Assembly (NCBI GenBank): GCA_028622995.1
Contig: JAJQJQ010000043.1
Span: 1,488,001 to 1,552,000 of the forward strand
Length of the DNA stretch: 64,000 nucleotides
Direction: 5' to 3'
From: Panagrolaimus kolymaensis
Lineage: Eukaryota; Nematoda; Chromadorea; Rhabditida; Panagrolaimidae
The notes beneath the pieces are model-generated. The model was given only the letters and a program-made list of their open reading frames with translations. It did not search any database and had not been told where the DNA came from. The first letter of the stretch is position 1. Each line of letters opens with the position of its first letter. Position numbers and translations under genes: made by a program. Shown piece by piece: positions 25,435 through 37,158 of the stretch.

Positions 25435-28400
25435 TGTTAAAATTAATTCGCATTGAAGAATTCACATCCATTGTGACACCCCCAGTTTAAATAAAACTCG
25501 ACTAAACAAAAAATAACTTCGAAACAGTGAATTTTTTAAATTATATAATATTATATCACAGTTTCTTTAAAAATCAATGGTAAAAATCCTAATTAACTTT
25601 GACCCCAAATGTTTTTTCTCATAACAGTTTACAAAAATAAAATAAATAGAAAGGAAAAGGGAAAAATATAAAAAAGGCAGAGAACCGTGGAAGAAAAGTT
25701 GAAAGTCGTCGTCGTCGGTGAACATAGTTTCAAAAAAGGCGAACGAATAAAATGCATTTTTTATGCGTCAGTTGTTTAGCGTCAAAAAGAGAGAGAAAGA
25801 AAGTAAAAAAAAAGTCAAGGATTTTGATGAGTAAAATTTTAAAATTAGAATAAAACAACAACAAAAAATGAATCAGAAATCAAGGGAAAAGAAAAGTGTA
25901 ATAAATTTTTTACATAAACAACAAAAAAACAAGACAGCTGTTTAAATTTTTTACTTTTTCTAAAACTGATCTAACAATAACAGTTAAAACTTTAAAGCAT
26001 TTCTTTGGAATATTCACATTTTTTCCCCTGCCAATATTATATCTAAAAACTCAGTTTTTATCTTTAAATAATTTTTTTTCAATTCTGGAAAAGTTTTAGT
26101 AAGAAACCAAAAAAATAAAACCAAGTACATCACGGTTTTATTCATACATACAATTACTTAGCTATAAAAAAAAGTAAATTGTTTAGCTATTGGACGGATC
26201 TCTCTCCTGTTTTTTTCTTCTTAATATTCCATAATTATTTTTTAAATATCTAGTATTTTTGAATAATCCATCCCGAAAGACGAATATCAACTCAGTTAAT
26301 AACAAAAGAAATTTTAAATTTAATAGCGCTGTAAAAAAAATTAACCTAGGAACGTGGAAGAATGCAGTTTAAATCTTTATTTAAATTCACACAGTTTTTT
26401 AATATTTAAAAACTTAAAACAGTTTTTAATTTAAAGTAATCGTCGAATGCAGCTTGGAACAGTTTTAGTTTTCCTTAAAAAATAAAAAAATTGCCCTATA
26501 ATTTTGAAATCCACAGTTTAAATTTAAAATTAGTAATTGCCATGTCGATATTTTGATAGGTGTAATTGTTTCAATGAAAATTAACAGAGTTTCGAAATTT
26601 AAAAAAAATTATTAAAAAGCTCCTAATCTTTACTCAGTTTTTTTTCTAATCTTGAATCTTTCTTTAAAAAATTAACACAAAAAACCAATCATTAAAATAA
26701 AAAAAAATACAGACAAAGCAAAACACAGACATTCGAAAATGAATGAAAGATTAAACAAAACGAAAGCATGCAATACCTTTGTCAGTCTGTCAATCGTTTG
26801 CATGTGCTTGATCAAACATATGTATTTATCGTGTTCTTTTCTTTGATCATAAAAATGATAAACGTGTGTTTTAGTTTATCTATTTTGCCTTTATAATAAC
26901 CTTCAGAGAATAAAAATAACAGTTTTTAAAAAAATAAGACAGGAGCAAGAAAATAATCTTTGGCCTAAAAACAAAAAAAATTTGGATACATTTTTTTGGG
27001 TGCTTTCCTTCTCTCTTTTTTTCAATGAAATGATCAAAGTTTGTGATTTTGGAATTTAAAAAAAAAGAGAGTCGAGTCATTAAAAAAGTTTCTAAAAGTT
27101 TTTTATTGTTTTTTTAAAGTTTATGAAACCTTTCGTTTTTACGATTAGAAATATATGTACTTTGACGAATTTTGAAAAATACAAATAAAGAAAGAAATAT
27201 GAGGGTTAATGAGAAATTCTTTTTTTAATTATTAAAACAACGGGTTTTTTTTATCTTTGACGAGATAGTGATGCCATGCACCCTGAGAGAAAGTACGTTA
27301 GTAAGCACTAAAATAAGAACCCATAAAAAAGTTAGTTTTTTTTATTGACTCGAGAGTACTTGAAAAAATTAAGTTGAACCGATCATGCGGGGAAATTCCT
27401 TCCATAAATGGTCTGGCTGGTTGTGCTTTAAAAATATAAGTAATAAAATTTTATGTTTTGACATCATTTGTTCAAATTTGTTAAATCATCAATATCCAGT
27501 TTTATATTTTTGATAAATCAAATAAACGTAACTTAAGACAGTTTTAAAATTCTTAAAAGTGTTTTTAATAAATAAAAAATAAATAAATGCAGTTTTCTTC
27601 TTTGGATTAATCCTTTTATAGTGAAAAGAAGAGCTCAGTTTAAAATTCTATTTGTCCAATAAAAAATACGAGTTGGTTGTTTTAAAAAATGAGGTTAAAG
27701 TTTAACGAGGAACCGTGTTTATTAGATTTTATCAGTTTTTATCCGAAAAAAAATAATCAAGAACTGATTTCATATTGCAGTTTTAAAATTTTTAAGATCT
27801 TTTACTTACAATCAAATAAATTCATTTTGCTTTGAATTTACTTTTATTAAATATTTATCAATTCAGTTTTTTCTTTGTTTGAAAAAAATATATCACTTCT
27901 TCATAAATGTTGCTCCAGTTTAAAAAAAAATAATAAAACTATTACACAGATAACATTGAATTTATTCTTCTCTTTTTTTGTCAAAAATAAAATAAAAATT
28001 TTCCATTTTTATTTCCAAATTTCTCTTCAAATAGCAGTTATCGAAAATTCTTTTAACCGAGTTTTGTTTTTAAAAAAATAAAAAAAGCAATTAAATTGTT
28101 CTCCAGTTTCATGTTTATTGCTTATTAAAAAAAGATGACACGTTGACCTTCAGTTAATTTCTTTTCTCCTTTTTTTTTATCGAATCCGATAAATAATCAT
28201 TGACTCAGTTTAAAACTCTTTTTTTTTGTTAATAAAACTTCAAAAGCTAGGTTTCACCTTTGAAAATTTATATTTCAGTTAAACAAAATTCGGCAGTTTT
28301 AATAAATTAAAATTATTAAATAATTTACTTCGCCTTAAACGCATGCAGTTTTTTTTAATATATTTTTCTCAACAGCAAATGGAAACGCAGTTATTAAAAA

Positions 28401-29260
28401 ATATATCGGCGATAGATAGAAAATTATTAGCGCTGGCTACTTTGCTTTCTAAGTTTTTTCAACAAAGTGATTAATATGAATGTTTAATGATATTAAAAAA
28501 AATGTTTTAATGCTTTACAGTTTTTTTAGTTCGAAAAGATTAATTTGGTTTATTTTGATAAAACAAGCTTTTTATTTCATAAACCGATTAAATAAATAAT
28601 ATTCAGTTTATTTTGAGTAAATTTCTTTCGCCAGAGTTAAAAAGAAAAAATCATTATTATTTTTGATGATCTGATAATCTAGCAGTTTTCGTAAAATAAA
28701 AAATGCGTACGTTATTTTTTTAAATTTGTTTTTGTTGAGCAAAAAATCAAACAGTTAACTAATTTTCATTTTGAATCCTGGTTTTTTTAATTAAAAAAAA
28801 GACTAATGATAGCTTTCATTTTTCAGTTTTGTATTCTATGTCCATTAAAAAAAGAACATAAAGAAACACATTTTTTTTGTCTTTGATAAAAATTTATTGC
28901 ACTTTAAATTTTTTTATTCATTAATCTTTAAAGAAAGGGAATTTGAATTTCAGTTAAAAAATGCTTTCAATGTAACAAAAATTTGATATTTTTGGAACGG
29001 AATTTTTAAATTTATAAACTTACCTTTTTTATTCATAAAAAATCGAAAAAAAAATTACCATAATAAGTTTTAATTAAATTTCTCCCCCATAGGATTTGGT
29101 ACATTCAGTTTTTATTTAAAATTTATTTTTACTTTTATAAAGCTGGTGTTAAAAATAGTCCAACCATAAATTTAAAAAAAACTATTTTTTTCTTTAGTTA
29201 TCTTTGTTGCAGTTTCTAAAATTTACGTAAAAGCATTCAATCACTAACAATAATCCAATG
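25435..29260 (+). repeat. Segmental duplication, copy B
   Basis: The direct-repeat partner of copy A. It lacks about 375 bp corresponding to 19185-19560 of copy A, exactly the part holding asparaginase exon 1 and its acceptor, but keeps the flanking upstream block at 25683-25820. It carries CAGTTT motifs at positions equivalent to those of copy A. A third partial relative of the terminal part (CATTCATTC-containing unit) lies at 24840-25010. Confidence 0.7.
27266..27490. other. Conserved non-coding block (copy B)
   Basis: Partner of 21449-21690. Differences are few single-base changes and a short indel near 27381. CAGTTT-type motifs resume directly after it in both copies (21684 and 27497). 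Confidence 0.45.
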
Positions 29261-29946
29261 ACATTTATTTTGGAATTAGTTTTTGAAATGTTTTTTATTC
29301 ATTCAGTTTTGGAGGATTTTAATAATATTTTTGAAATTTTATCGCCCTATAATTTTATAAATTAAACATCATTATCCAGTTTTAGTAGAAAGTTAAACGG
29401 TAGAATACAGTTAACCATAATTAAATTAATTAAAAACACAATAATTTTTAGCGAAGGAAACAACATTTTTTATATTTCAAAAAAAAAGAAATTAAGTTAA
29501 ATTTATAGTAAAAAAAATATTTTTTTGATATCAAATAGGATTATTACTTATGAAACGAAACAAAGTGCTGCAGTTTTTTTTTGCAAACTTTATTCATTTT
29601 TTCATTCAGTTTCAATTCATCTATCACAGTTTTTTTTTCGATTATAAAATTTATTTATTTTTTAAAGAACCTTTACAACAGAAATACAAAAAAATACATA
29701 ATAAACTAACAAAAAATTGTTTTTTTTATTCCAAATAATAAAAATAATATGAATGCTAGTAATAAAAAAAAATCAAAGAAGGTCAAAAACACAAAGAAAA
29801 TAAATTTCAGTTTTGATTTTTAAATTATAAAAAAGTTTTCATAAAAAAATATACACAGGTTTTTAAAAAAAAGGGAGGATACTGTACAAAAAATAATGAT
29901 TTCACAAATTCGGTGAATTTACATATTTATTTTACATTTTTTTTCT

Positions 29947-32900
29947 TTAAAACCATCCAGTTACATCATTTCGATAATCAGGTGATGGAGGGCAAGGAGT
30001 GGCTTCTTTTTGATGTTTACGATAAATGGGATCTTCTTCCATTTTACTTAAAATTGCTTCCACATCACCTTTGCATTCTTCTGAAATGCCTGTCAACCAT
30101 CCATTACAATTATCAAAACCTAATTCATTAACAAGGAAATCAACGGCAGATTGAATTTGTTTATCTAAAAAAAAATGGCGTTAAAAATTTTTTTTTATTC
30201 TGAGGTTGCTAATTTTAGGGATTATTTTTTTATATATAAAACTTACTTGGATGTTCAATTAAACATTGACGAGTATGTTTAAATTCAGCAAAATATTGTG
30301 ACATATCATAATATGCTGTACCAGCCATACATTTATTTGTTTCTTCTTGTGGGGGAGCAGTTGCACCACCATTATTTAATGCAGGATAAATTTGATTATT
30401 GGATGAAGAAGATGATGAAGATGAACCTGCACCCATTTGTTGTTGTTGTTGTTGTTGACGAGGTGGAGGTTGTGGAACAGCAGCAGCAACAACAACTGGT
30501 GTTTCAATTGTGGATGTAGTTCGTGGAGCTGGAGTTGGTGCAGTTGCAGTTACTGAATTTGCTGAAGTTGGTTGATCAACAATAATTTGAGCTAAATGTG
30601 GATATGCGATAGCTACAGCTGGAGCAACAGCTACTGGTGGAGCAGTAAAAAATGGTGCAGTTGGAGGTGCAACAACTTTGGGTGTTTCAGGTGTTGGAGT
30701 TGTTGGTTGCTCTTGTTGTTCTTGAGGAACCATAGTCATGAAAGGATTTGGAATATCGATAACAATTTTTTCAGGGGTTGCAGATTTGGCTTTAGGTTGT
30801 TGATTAACTTCTGAATTAGCTTTAGATCCTTCTGAAGATAATCGAGCACTTTCATATCGACGACACATATCTTCATAACTTCCTTGGCTCAAAACCATCC
30901 ATCCATCTCCACCATCCATAATTACTTGACCATCTGATTCAATTCGAGGTTCGGTGGGGTTAAGAACATCAGATTCCTCTCCTTCTTCTTCTTGATCATC
31001 ATCATCTTGAACAGAGATGACTTCAACATCAGAAAAAATTGACATTCGACTACTTGGAATATCATGAGATTGTTCACGATCATCATTATCATTGGCAGAT
31101 GGAACATCCCAAAAGATATCAATATTAGAATTTTGGGTGTAAGCCATAAGAGAATCAAGCATTTCTTGACTACAATGTGCAGGGGCATGATTGGAGGATG
31201 CATTGCTGCTACTTTGAGTTTTAGCTGTATGTGTGGATTCATCCATTCGTTGATCTTCGTTAGGTTCTCGTTGGTCACCTCCAACATTGCTTGCTGAATC
31301 TTCTGGGGCAATAGCAGTGTAAGTTGATTCATTCATAACTGAATATGTTTCACTTTGAGTATCATTTTCAGGAACTATAACTTGACTATGTTCTTCAAAT
31401 TCAGCTGGTTTCTCAGCTAATAAAGTTGTATCAATATTTTCAACTCGTTCTTCATTTTCTGTTTCTGTTTCATTTTCAGGTTGTTCATTCATAACTGTAT
31501 CCCAACGATCCATATTTATTTCAATTTCATTTTCATGATTTTCTTCTCCTTCTTGATGAGGTTCAGCTGGGGTGGTTGTGGGATCGGTATTCCGTGCAGG
31601 GGAAGCAATATTAGCTGGTGTTGAAGCTGGGGCTCGAGGAAACATAGTCGAATTTGTTGAATTTCCTGATTGTTGATTATTTGAATTTAATGGCCCAAGA
31701 ACATTTGCTAATTGATTCATAGCATCACGAAAATGTGGATTATTTGTAGCCATTTCACTTGCTTGAGTTAAATGTTGACTGGCTAATTGTGCAGCGGCTG
31801 CAGCATTATATTGAAGTTGTTCAATTGTTGGTGCATTAATTGGAGGTGGATTAGATACAGCTGAATTTATATGTCCTTGAAATCGTTCGTTTGCTGTTTG
31901 ATATGCTTGACATGCCATTTGAAAAGCATTTCGAAGCGCATCAGCAAGTGGAGGAGGGCGAATCTAAAAATATAAATAGGAAAATTAGTTTTAATTTTTC
32001 ATAGGATTAATTTAAAAATAATCTTACTTCTGGTTGTGGTTCAGCATTATCATTAGCTGAATTATTTTCATGCGGAATATTAGGCATTTCAATATTTGGA
32101 TAAAGACGTTCATGAGTTGGGGCTTCATCATTATTTGGAGCATGATGGCCTGCTGCTGCTTGTTGAGCGCGTTGACGAGCTTGTTCACGAACTTGATTAG
32201 CTTGTTCACGAATTTGATTAGCGTGTTCTTGAGCTTGTTGTTGAACTTGACGAGCTTGTTCACAAACTTGATTAGCGTGTTGCTGAGCTTGTTGAGCGCA
32301 TTGACGAGCTTGTTCACGAGCTAGTTGTTGAGCATGACGAGCTTGTTGGTGAACTTGATTAGCTTCTTGTCTATGAATTTCGCTCATATAATCTCTTAAA
32401 GAATCACCAAAATTATTTTCATTATTATTTCGTGATAAAGTTTCAGTGGACTGTTGATGAGTTTGTGGTGGAGGAGGTGTTTGAGTTTCAGCTTGAGTTT
32501 GATTTTGATTTCGTCCTATATCACCCATAACATCTCTCATAGTTTCATTAAAATTATTTCGTCGACAATGACGTTGTCGAGGTTCAGCATTATCGGGGCA
32601 AAACCAACGACGTCGGCGAGAACCAAATCCAACTCGAGATGCAAGAATAAAAGGTGGAAAAGGAGTTTGTGGAGTAGCTCGACGAAGCATTGGATGTTCT
32701 CCATGCATTCCAGTCTTTTCACAAGTTTCACATAAATCATAATCATCGCATGTAATACATTTATATCGAATTCCAATCACAGCTTGATCACATCCATCGC
32801 AAACTATTCCAGGATGAAGTAAAGCTGCGGATCGACGAACTTCGGGTGCTGGAGCAGATTGGGGCATTGGTGGAGGAGGAGGAAGTGGAATAGCTTCACC

Positions 32901-33342
32901 TTGAGCGATAGCAGCAGCTTCAGTGGCTTTTTCTTCAGAAATTGTTAACATTTCCATTTGTTTCTGATAATTGACTTTTCGTTCGGTGGATTTTACTTTA
33001 ATGGTTGAAGAATTTAATGATCGACTAATTGCAATCAGTTCATGAAGCTCTACCGTGGATGAAAAAGTAATACAATCGCCTTCGTCATCTGCAAAAAAAA
33101 AATAAATAGTGAGTAAGGTCCAAAATTTTAAAAATATATGCAAATTTACCAATATATCCAAGTTCATTATCAAATTGAGGATTAATTTCTAAAATTTTTG
33201 AAACTAAATCCGCAAAAGTTGCTGCGGGTTCAAGGGAAAATCGATGAAGGGAATCATTATGATCCCATTTAACTCGGATGGCATCAGGTGATAATGCAGC
33301 TGATGAAGAAATGGATGAAAAAGATAAGGAACAAACAGACAT
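29947..33342 (-). CDS. sqst-1: p62/sequestosome-1-like selective autophagy receptor
   Basis: Four exons (33150-33342, 32028-33088, 30247-31963, 29947-30164) join in phase to 1062 residues. PB1 domain, about residues 20-105: basic VKW lysine at the start and the acidic OPCA-type [13 protein letters not shown] spanning the first splice. ZZ zinc finger, about 159-205: [27 protein letters not shown] long Gln/Ala/Arg-rich coiled-coil-like stretch (repeated QARQ/HANQ units) is followed by a Ser/Thr/Glu-rich region. There is a LIR-like WMVL near residue 773 after acidic residues. Poly-Gln and poly-Ser runs precede a UBA-like C-terminus ([10 protein letters not shown]...[13 protein letters not shown]). 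The PB1-ZZ-LIR-UBA order is that of p62, which links ubiquitinated cargo to Atg8/LGG proteins. It is much longer than vertebrate p62 (~440 aa) because of low-complexity expansion. Confidence 0.9.
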
Positions 33343-34225
33343 CTAAAAAATAGTCAAATTTGAATATATAAAAATCTTTGCAATGGATCAAAAAAAGTCA
33401 AAAGTAAAAAAGAAATTTCAGCGTTAATGAAAAACGCTATAATTTTTTAGTCATCACGAATCAATAAATTTCAAAATAAAAATTATGTACATGTAATTAC
33501 AAATTATTTTTAAATTTACAGTGAAACCACAAACACACACGCGCGAGCAAAAAAAAAAGAATAGAGAAAAAATATTTACAAAATGGGGAGAGAGATAGAC
33601 TACGTTATTGGCTTCTATGTGCTGCTTCAAAAACAGCTGTTCTTAAACAAAATAAAAAAAATTGCGATTTAAAAAATAAAGACGCGCTTCATCATTTTTT
33701 CTTAAGAAACAATATTTAAAAAAGATTGTATATATAAAAATTATTACACGACATAAAAAAAAATATTTCTTCTTTTTTTTGATAAGCTTATGGTAGTTTT
33801 TGGAAAAAGACATCAAACAACAATAATTTTAAAGCATCCTTGCTCAAGAAAAAAAAATCAAAGAGAAGACAATAAAACAAAAACTTTAAAAAAAGAAGAA
33901 GCTTTTAACCATACAAAAAATTAGAAGCAACCTATTATATACATACTAGTGAGACTTTATATGTGCATGGGCAAATGAAATATTTTTTATTATGATGATG
34001 AGTCAAAAAGAAAAAAAATTGAGAAAAAACCTTCGAAGAATAAAAAAGAAGAAAGAAAGAAATTTACAATGACGATGATTTTTTCAAAACAAAAAAAAAA
34101 GAAAGAAGTATTTCGAAAGAAAATATTTTTTTTATTAGCAGCTAACGATTGCGGCTTCGTAGTCGTTAGTTGTTATTATTGTTGTTATGCATTGTCAGCA
34201 TTATTTTTTATTTGTTGATGGTATA
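33343..34225. other. Intergenic between PB1 genes
   Basis: AT-rich with CA repeats (about 33532) and purine runs. Probable p62 promoter and 3' region of the PB1-only gene. No gene seen. Confidence 0.4.
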
Positions 34226-34970
34226 TTATTTCGCTTCACCACCACTCCCGGTGCCACCGCCATTGCTATTGCTACTATGAACATATACCACATTTAATTT
34301 CATCAAATCACATACATGTATCAATTCTTTTATACCAGATGTTGATGAAATTTGTATGAAATCACCTTCATCATCTAAAAAAAATATTTAATGAAAATTG
34401 TTGGTTGAGTGAAAGAGTTTTAAAGCAAAGGGATTTTTTTTTGACGAGAAATATGAAGAAAAAAAAGGTGTGGCCAAATACATAAATATTTTTTTATTAT
34501 AAGAACAAATAATTTTGTAAATCGCACAAAAAAATTTTTACTCTATGGACGAAAATTTTTTATATCTTCTAACAAAAAATATATCCTTTAGCTAAAGTTA
34601 ATTTTAATATGTATATTAGCTCAAAAAATTATTTAAAAATAAAGTTTCGAAATTTTTGATTTTTTCTTTAAATTAAAATTTCGCAATTTCCTAAGCGCCA
34701 AGTTTTTTTTCTTCGGGGTTACAGTTTTTACTTTTTAATTTCCATCCCTTTTAAATTAACTAACTTACCAACATATTCCAATTTTCCATTAAATTCAGGT
34801 TCAACTGAAATTAAAAAATCCAAAAAACATTTATATTCCAATCCTGTTTTGGGAATGGCAAATCTTCGCCATCGATCAAAATGCCTCCATTTTATATGTA
34901 ATACTTCTTCATTACCGTATATCATCATCCTCGTTGATGGGGTGCTTGAGATTGTTGTTGAATCACTCAT
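34226..34970 (-). CDS. Stand-alone PB1-domain protein (116 aa)
   Basis: Two exons (34769-34970 and 34226-34374) join in phase across a 394-nt intron to 116 residues. After a Ser/Thr-rich start, residues ~20-105 form a PB1 domain. The N-terminal basic cluster is VLHIKWRHFDRWRRF, and the acidic OPCA motif YVDDEGDFIQISS is split by the intron at the same codon phase as in the p62 gene downstream. A short Gly/Ser tail ends the protein. There is no ZZ or UBA. With both basic and acidic faces it could join PB1 polymers. The position 880 bp upstream of p62 on the same strand and the shared intron site suggest it arose by duplication of the p62 5' end. A role in modulating p62 assembly is inferred. 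Confidence 0.8.
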
Positions 34971-37158
34971 TTTAATTGCACCTTGAACTTGACGTTTTTT
35001 TTTTGATTTGTCAGCAAAAAAAAAGTAAGTTAAACCCTTGCTGCGTCGTCTTCAAGCCAAGAAATATGAAGAAGAAGAACACCCGAGAAGCAAAACCAAA
35101 ATGAAGGCAACAACGGGGAAATAGGAAAAAAGTTGTTGTAAACACACGCACACACGCGCTGACGACGCTAATAAACTCTAAAAAAAATTGAATGAATGAG
35201 AGTTATTATGAAATTTTTTTTATTTTAAAGGACGAAATGAAACAACAAAAAAAACGTTTTATTTTATTTTTCGTCCAAATTTCTTCTTTCTTTTTCACTT
35301 TTTCTTTTTTTTTGATAACGAGACAGAAAAAATGTGAAAAAATTATTGAGAAATAAGTATCCAAAAAAATAAAACATACACGCGTTAATAAAAAAAATAA
35401 CAAAGTAAGAAAACGTCAATGAAAATGTGAGCGAAAAATAATGCAAGCAAGCGAATGAAATAAATATATGTGAAAAGAGAAATGAGATAGATGGTTGTTG
35501 TTAGTCATCTTTTTTTTCTTTTGGGTTTGCTGAAAGAAAGAAAGACTGCTGACTGAAAATTGATTGAAATTTGTCAACCTTTTTTTTGGTTTGGTTTGGT
35601 TGGTTTGGGTGCATCTTTCTCTTTTTTGAGTATTGCAATTGCGCAATAACAACAAAAAATATTTGGGAAAATGAAAAAATTGAGGTACGGGGATTTCCAA
35701 GGAATATATAACTTTTTTCGGAATTTACAAGGATTTAAAGTGATTACGAAGCTCAGTTTTTAAATATAAAAATTTACTTGTTTTGCAAATCAAAAAAAAT
35801 CGTTTCAAATGAAAATGAAATTGAAATCGAAGCAAAACGCAATTCAATGCAAGAAAAAAATTTAAACGATAGCGAGCAAGAGAAAGAGAAATGAGAAAAA
35901 ATAAAAATATATAGAATCAGCTGACTTTATGGATGGAATGGAAAAGCGACGGACATCATCACAACCACCAGTGCAACAACAACAGCAGGCAGCAGCCACC
36001 AAACCGACGACGACCTCTCTTATTTTCCTCGTCTTTTTTTTTGCATTTGCCTTTTGCTCGAATGTTTTCTTTCGTTGTTGCTTCGCTGCAAAAAAAGGAG
36101 AAAAATTTTTAGTTGATTCGTTGTGTCCCGAGTTTTATTTTTGCTTTGCCTTGTTTGCGACTACCCTTTTTTAACTTGCATACATACATTCATGTGAGAT
36201 GGCAAAGGCATAAAGAAAAAAGCTTATGTTTTTTCTTTTGTGGATAAGGAAAACGAACAAAATGCTGGACAAAAAAAATTAAATAAAATTAGAGAGGAAC
36301 CTAAAAAAGTCTCTTTAAAAAAGCGGAAGAAAAGTAATGGTGATAACAAATAAAATAATCACATGGTTCGAGTTTAAATATTCAAATCCAAACAAAGCAG
36401 CATAATTTTCTTAAACTTGAATATTTAATGCTCTAACATCGAAGTCAGAGATAGTAGGTACATTACCTAAGTTGAAAATATATTTTTCAAAATCACCAAA
36501 AAAAGAATAATAAATTAATTATTCGCTAAATGAATGAATGACTTTCAATAATGGAAAGTTTATAAAATCTCAAGCTTTCCGTGTATTCCAATAATCATCT
36601 TATATTTTACGCTTTAAAGCACAATAAAAAGTTTCATACAATTGTTTAGTCAAAGAAAAAAAGGAAGAAAAAAACATTTTAAAAGCTATCAAACAACAGC
36701 ATAATAATAATAATCACCAATAAAGTGAAAAAGGAAAAGAGAAAAGCATAGTTTTCGTAAGAAGCTTGTGGAAAGAGATTAAAAAAAAGAAGGATTGAAT
36801 TATTTATTGAATCAAAAAAAAGTTATCCATATTTTTTTAGAAAAAAAAAAAAAGCAAAATTGATTTTACTCAAATAAAATCAATCATAAAATTTTATGAA
36901 AGCAGCAAATTCAATGAATGACTTCTTTTTTTGTATCAGCGCTAATATGGCATTATGCGATTCAAAAAACATCGTCAAATTTGCTAGAAAAAAAAGGTGT
37001 TTGCATTTTTTAGTTGCAAACGTTTCCAAACCTCCAAACTTTGCTTTTTCATCAATTTTCTAATTTAATCCATACAATCACAATATTTCTCATTTTCCAT
37101 TTCCGCCAAAATCCATATGTTTATTTGATTATGTTTAACTCTGCTTTTTTTTAGGACA
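34971..37158. other. Intergenic with one doubtful open frame
   Basis: A promoter-like CG/CA-rich segment lies at 35139-35165 (upstream of the PB1-only gene), followed by AT-rich DNA. A plus-strand frame at 35929-36174 (start MDGMEKRRTSSQPPVQQQQQ, then a Phe-rich hydrophobic segment) has better composition for its first 70 nt than the surroundings, but no homology I recognise and no splice partner. Confidence 0.35.
35929..36174 (+). CDS. Doubtful 81-aa open frame
   Basis: The start MDGMEKRRTSSQPPV with a poly-Gln run and a following hydrophobic, Cys-containing segment could be the first exon of a membrane protein. Coding support is only composition in its first third. Confidence 0.2.
   Translation: MDGMEKRRTSSQPPVQQQQQAAATKPTTTSLIFLVFFFAFAFCSNVFFRCCFAAKKGEKFLVDSLCPEFYFCFALFATTLF

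Larger units (their letters stand above)
9480..29830 (+). promoter_or_regulatory. Directional CAGTTT motif array, right domain
   Basis: CAGTTT or CAGTTA recurs on the plus strand well over 150 times by eye from 9483 to about 29810, with stretches of very regular spacing (for example 18316, 18348, 18413, 18460, 18508, 18553, 18600, 18657, 18724 and 18770). The reverse form is rare (about 21709, 24345, 25963). The unit is CAGTTT(T/A)A, then 15-30 nt of A/T, then 14-25 nt of mixed sequence ending at the next CAGTTT. Motifs are present in every larger intron of the minus-strand genes at 9933-10365 and 12258-19254, but not in exons, so orientation follows the domain and not the gene. The array stops within about 130 bp of the p62 gene 3' end and is essentially absent from 30 to 64 kb. 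Confidence 0.65.

Noticed and set aside
1..29830. Motif as ordinary splice acceptors (TTTCAG)
   Set aside because: Most copies have no donor partner or exon. Genes in the region are on the minus strand while right-domain motifs are on the plus strand.
31064..32776. Several frames antisense to or overlapping the p62 gene
   Set aside because: Shadows of a well-supported coding frame. They contain no motifs.
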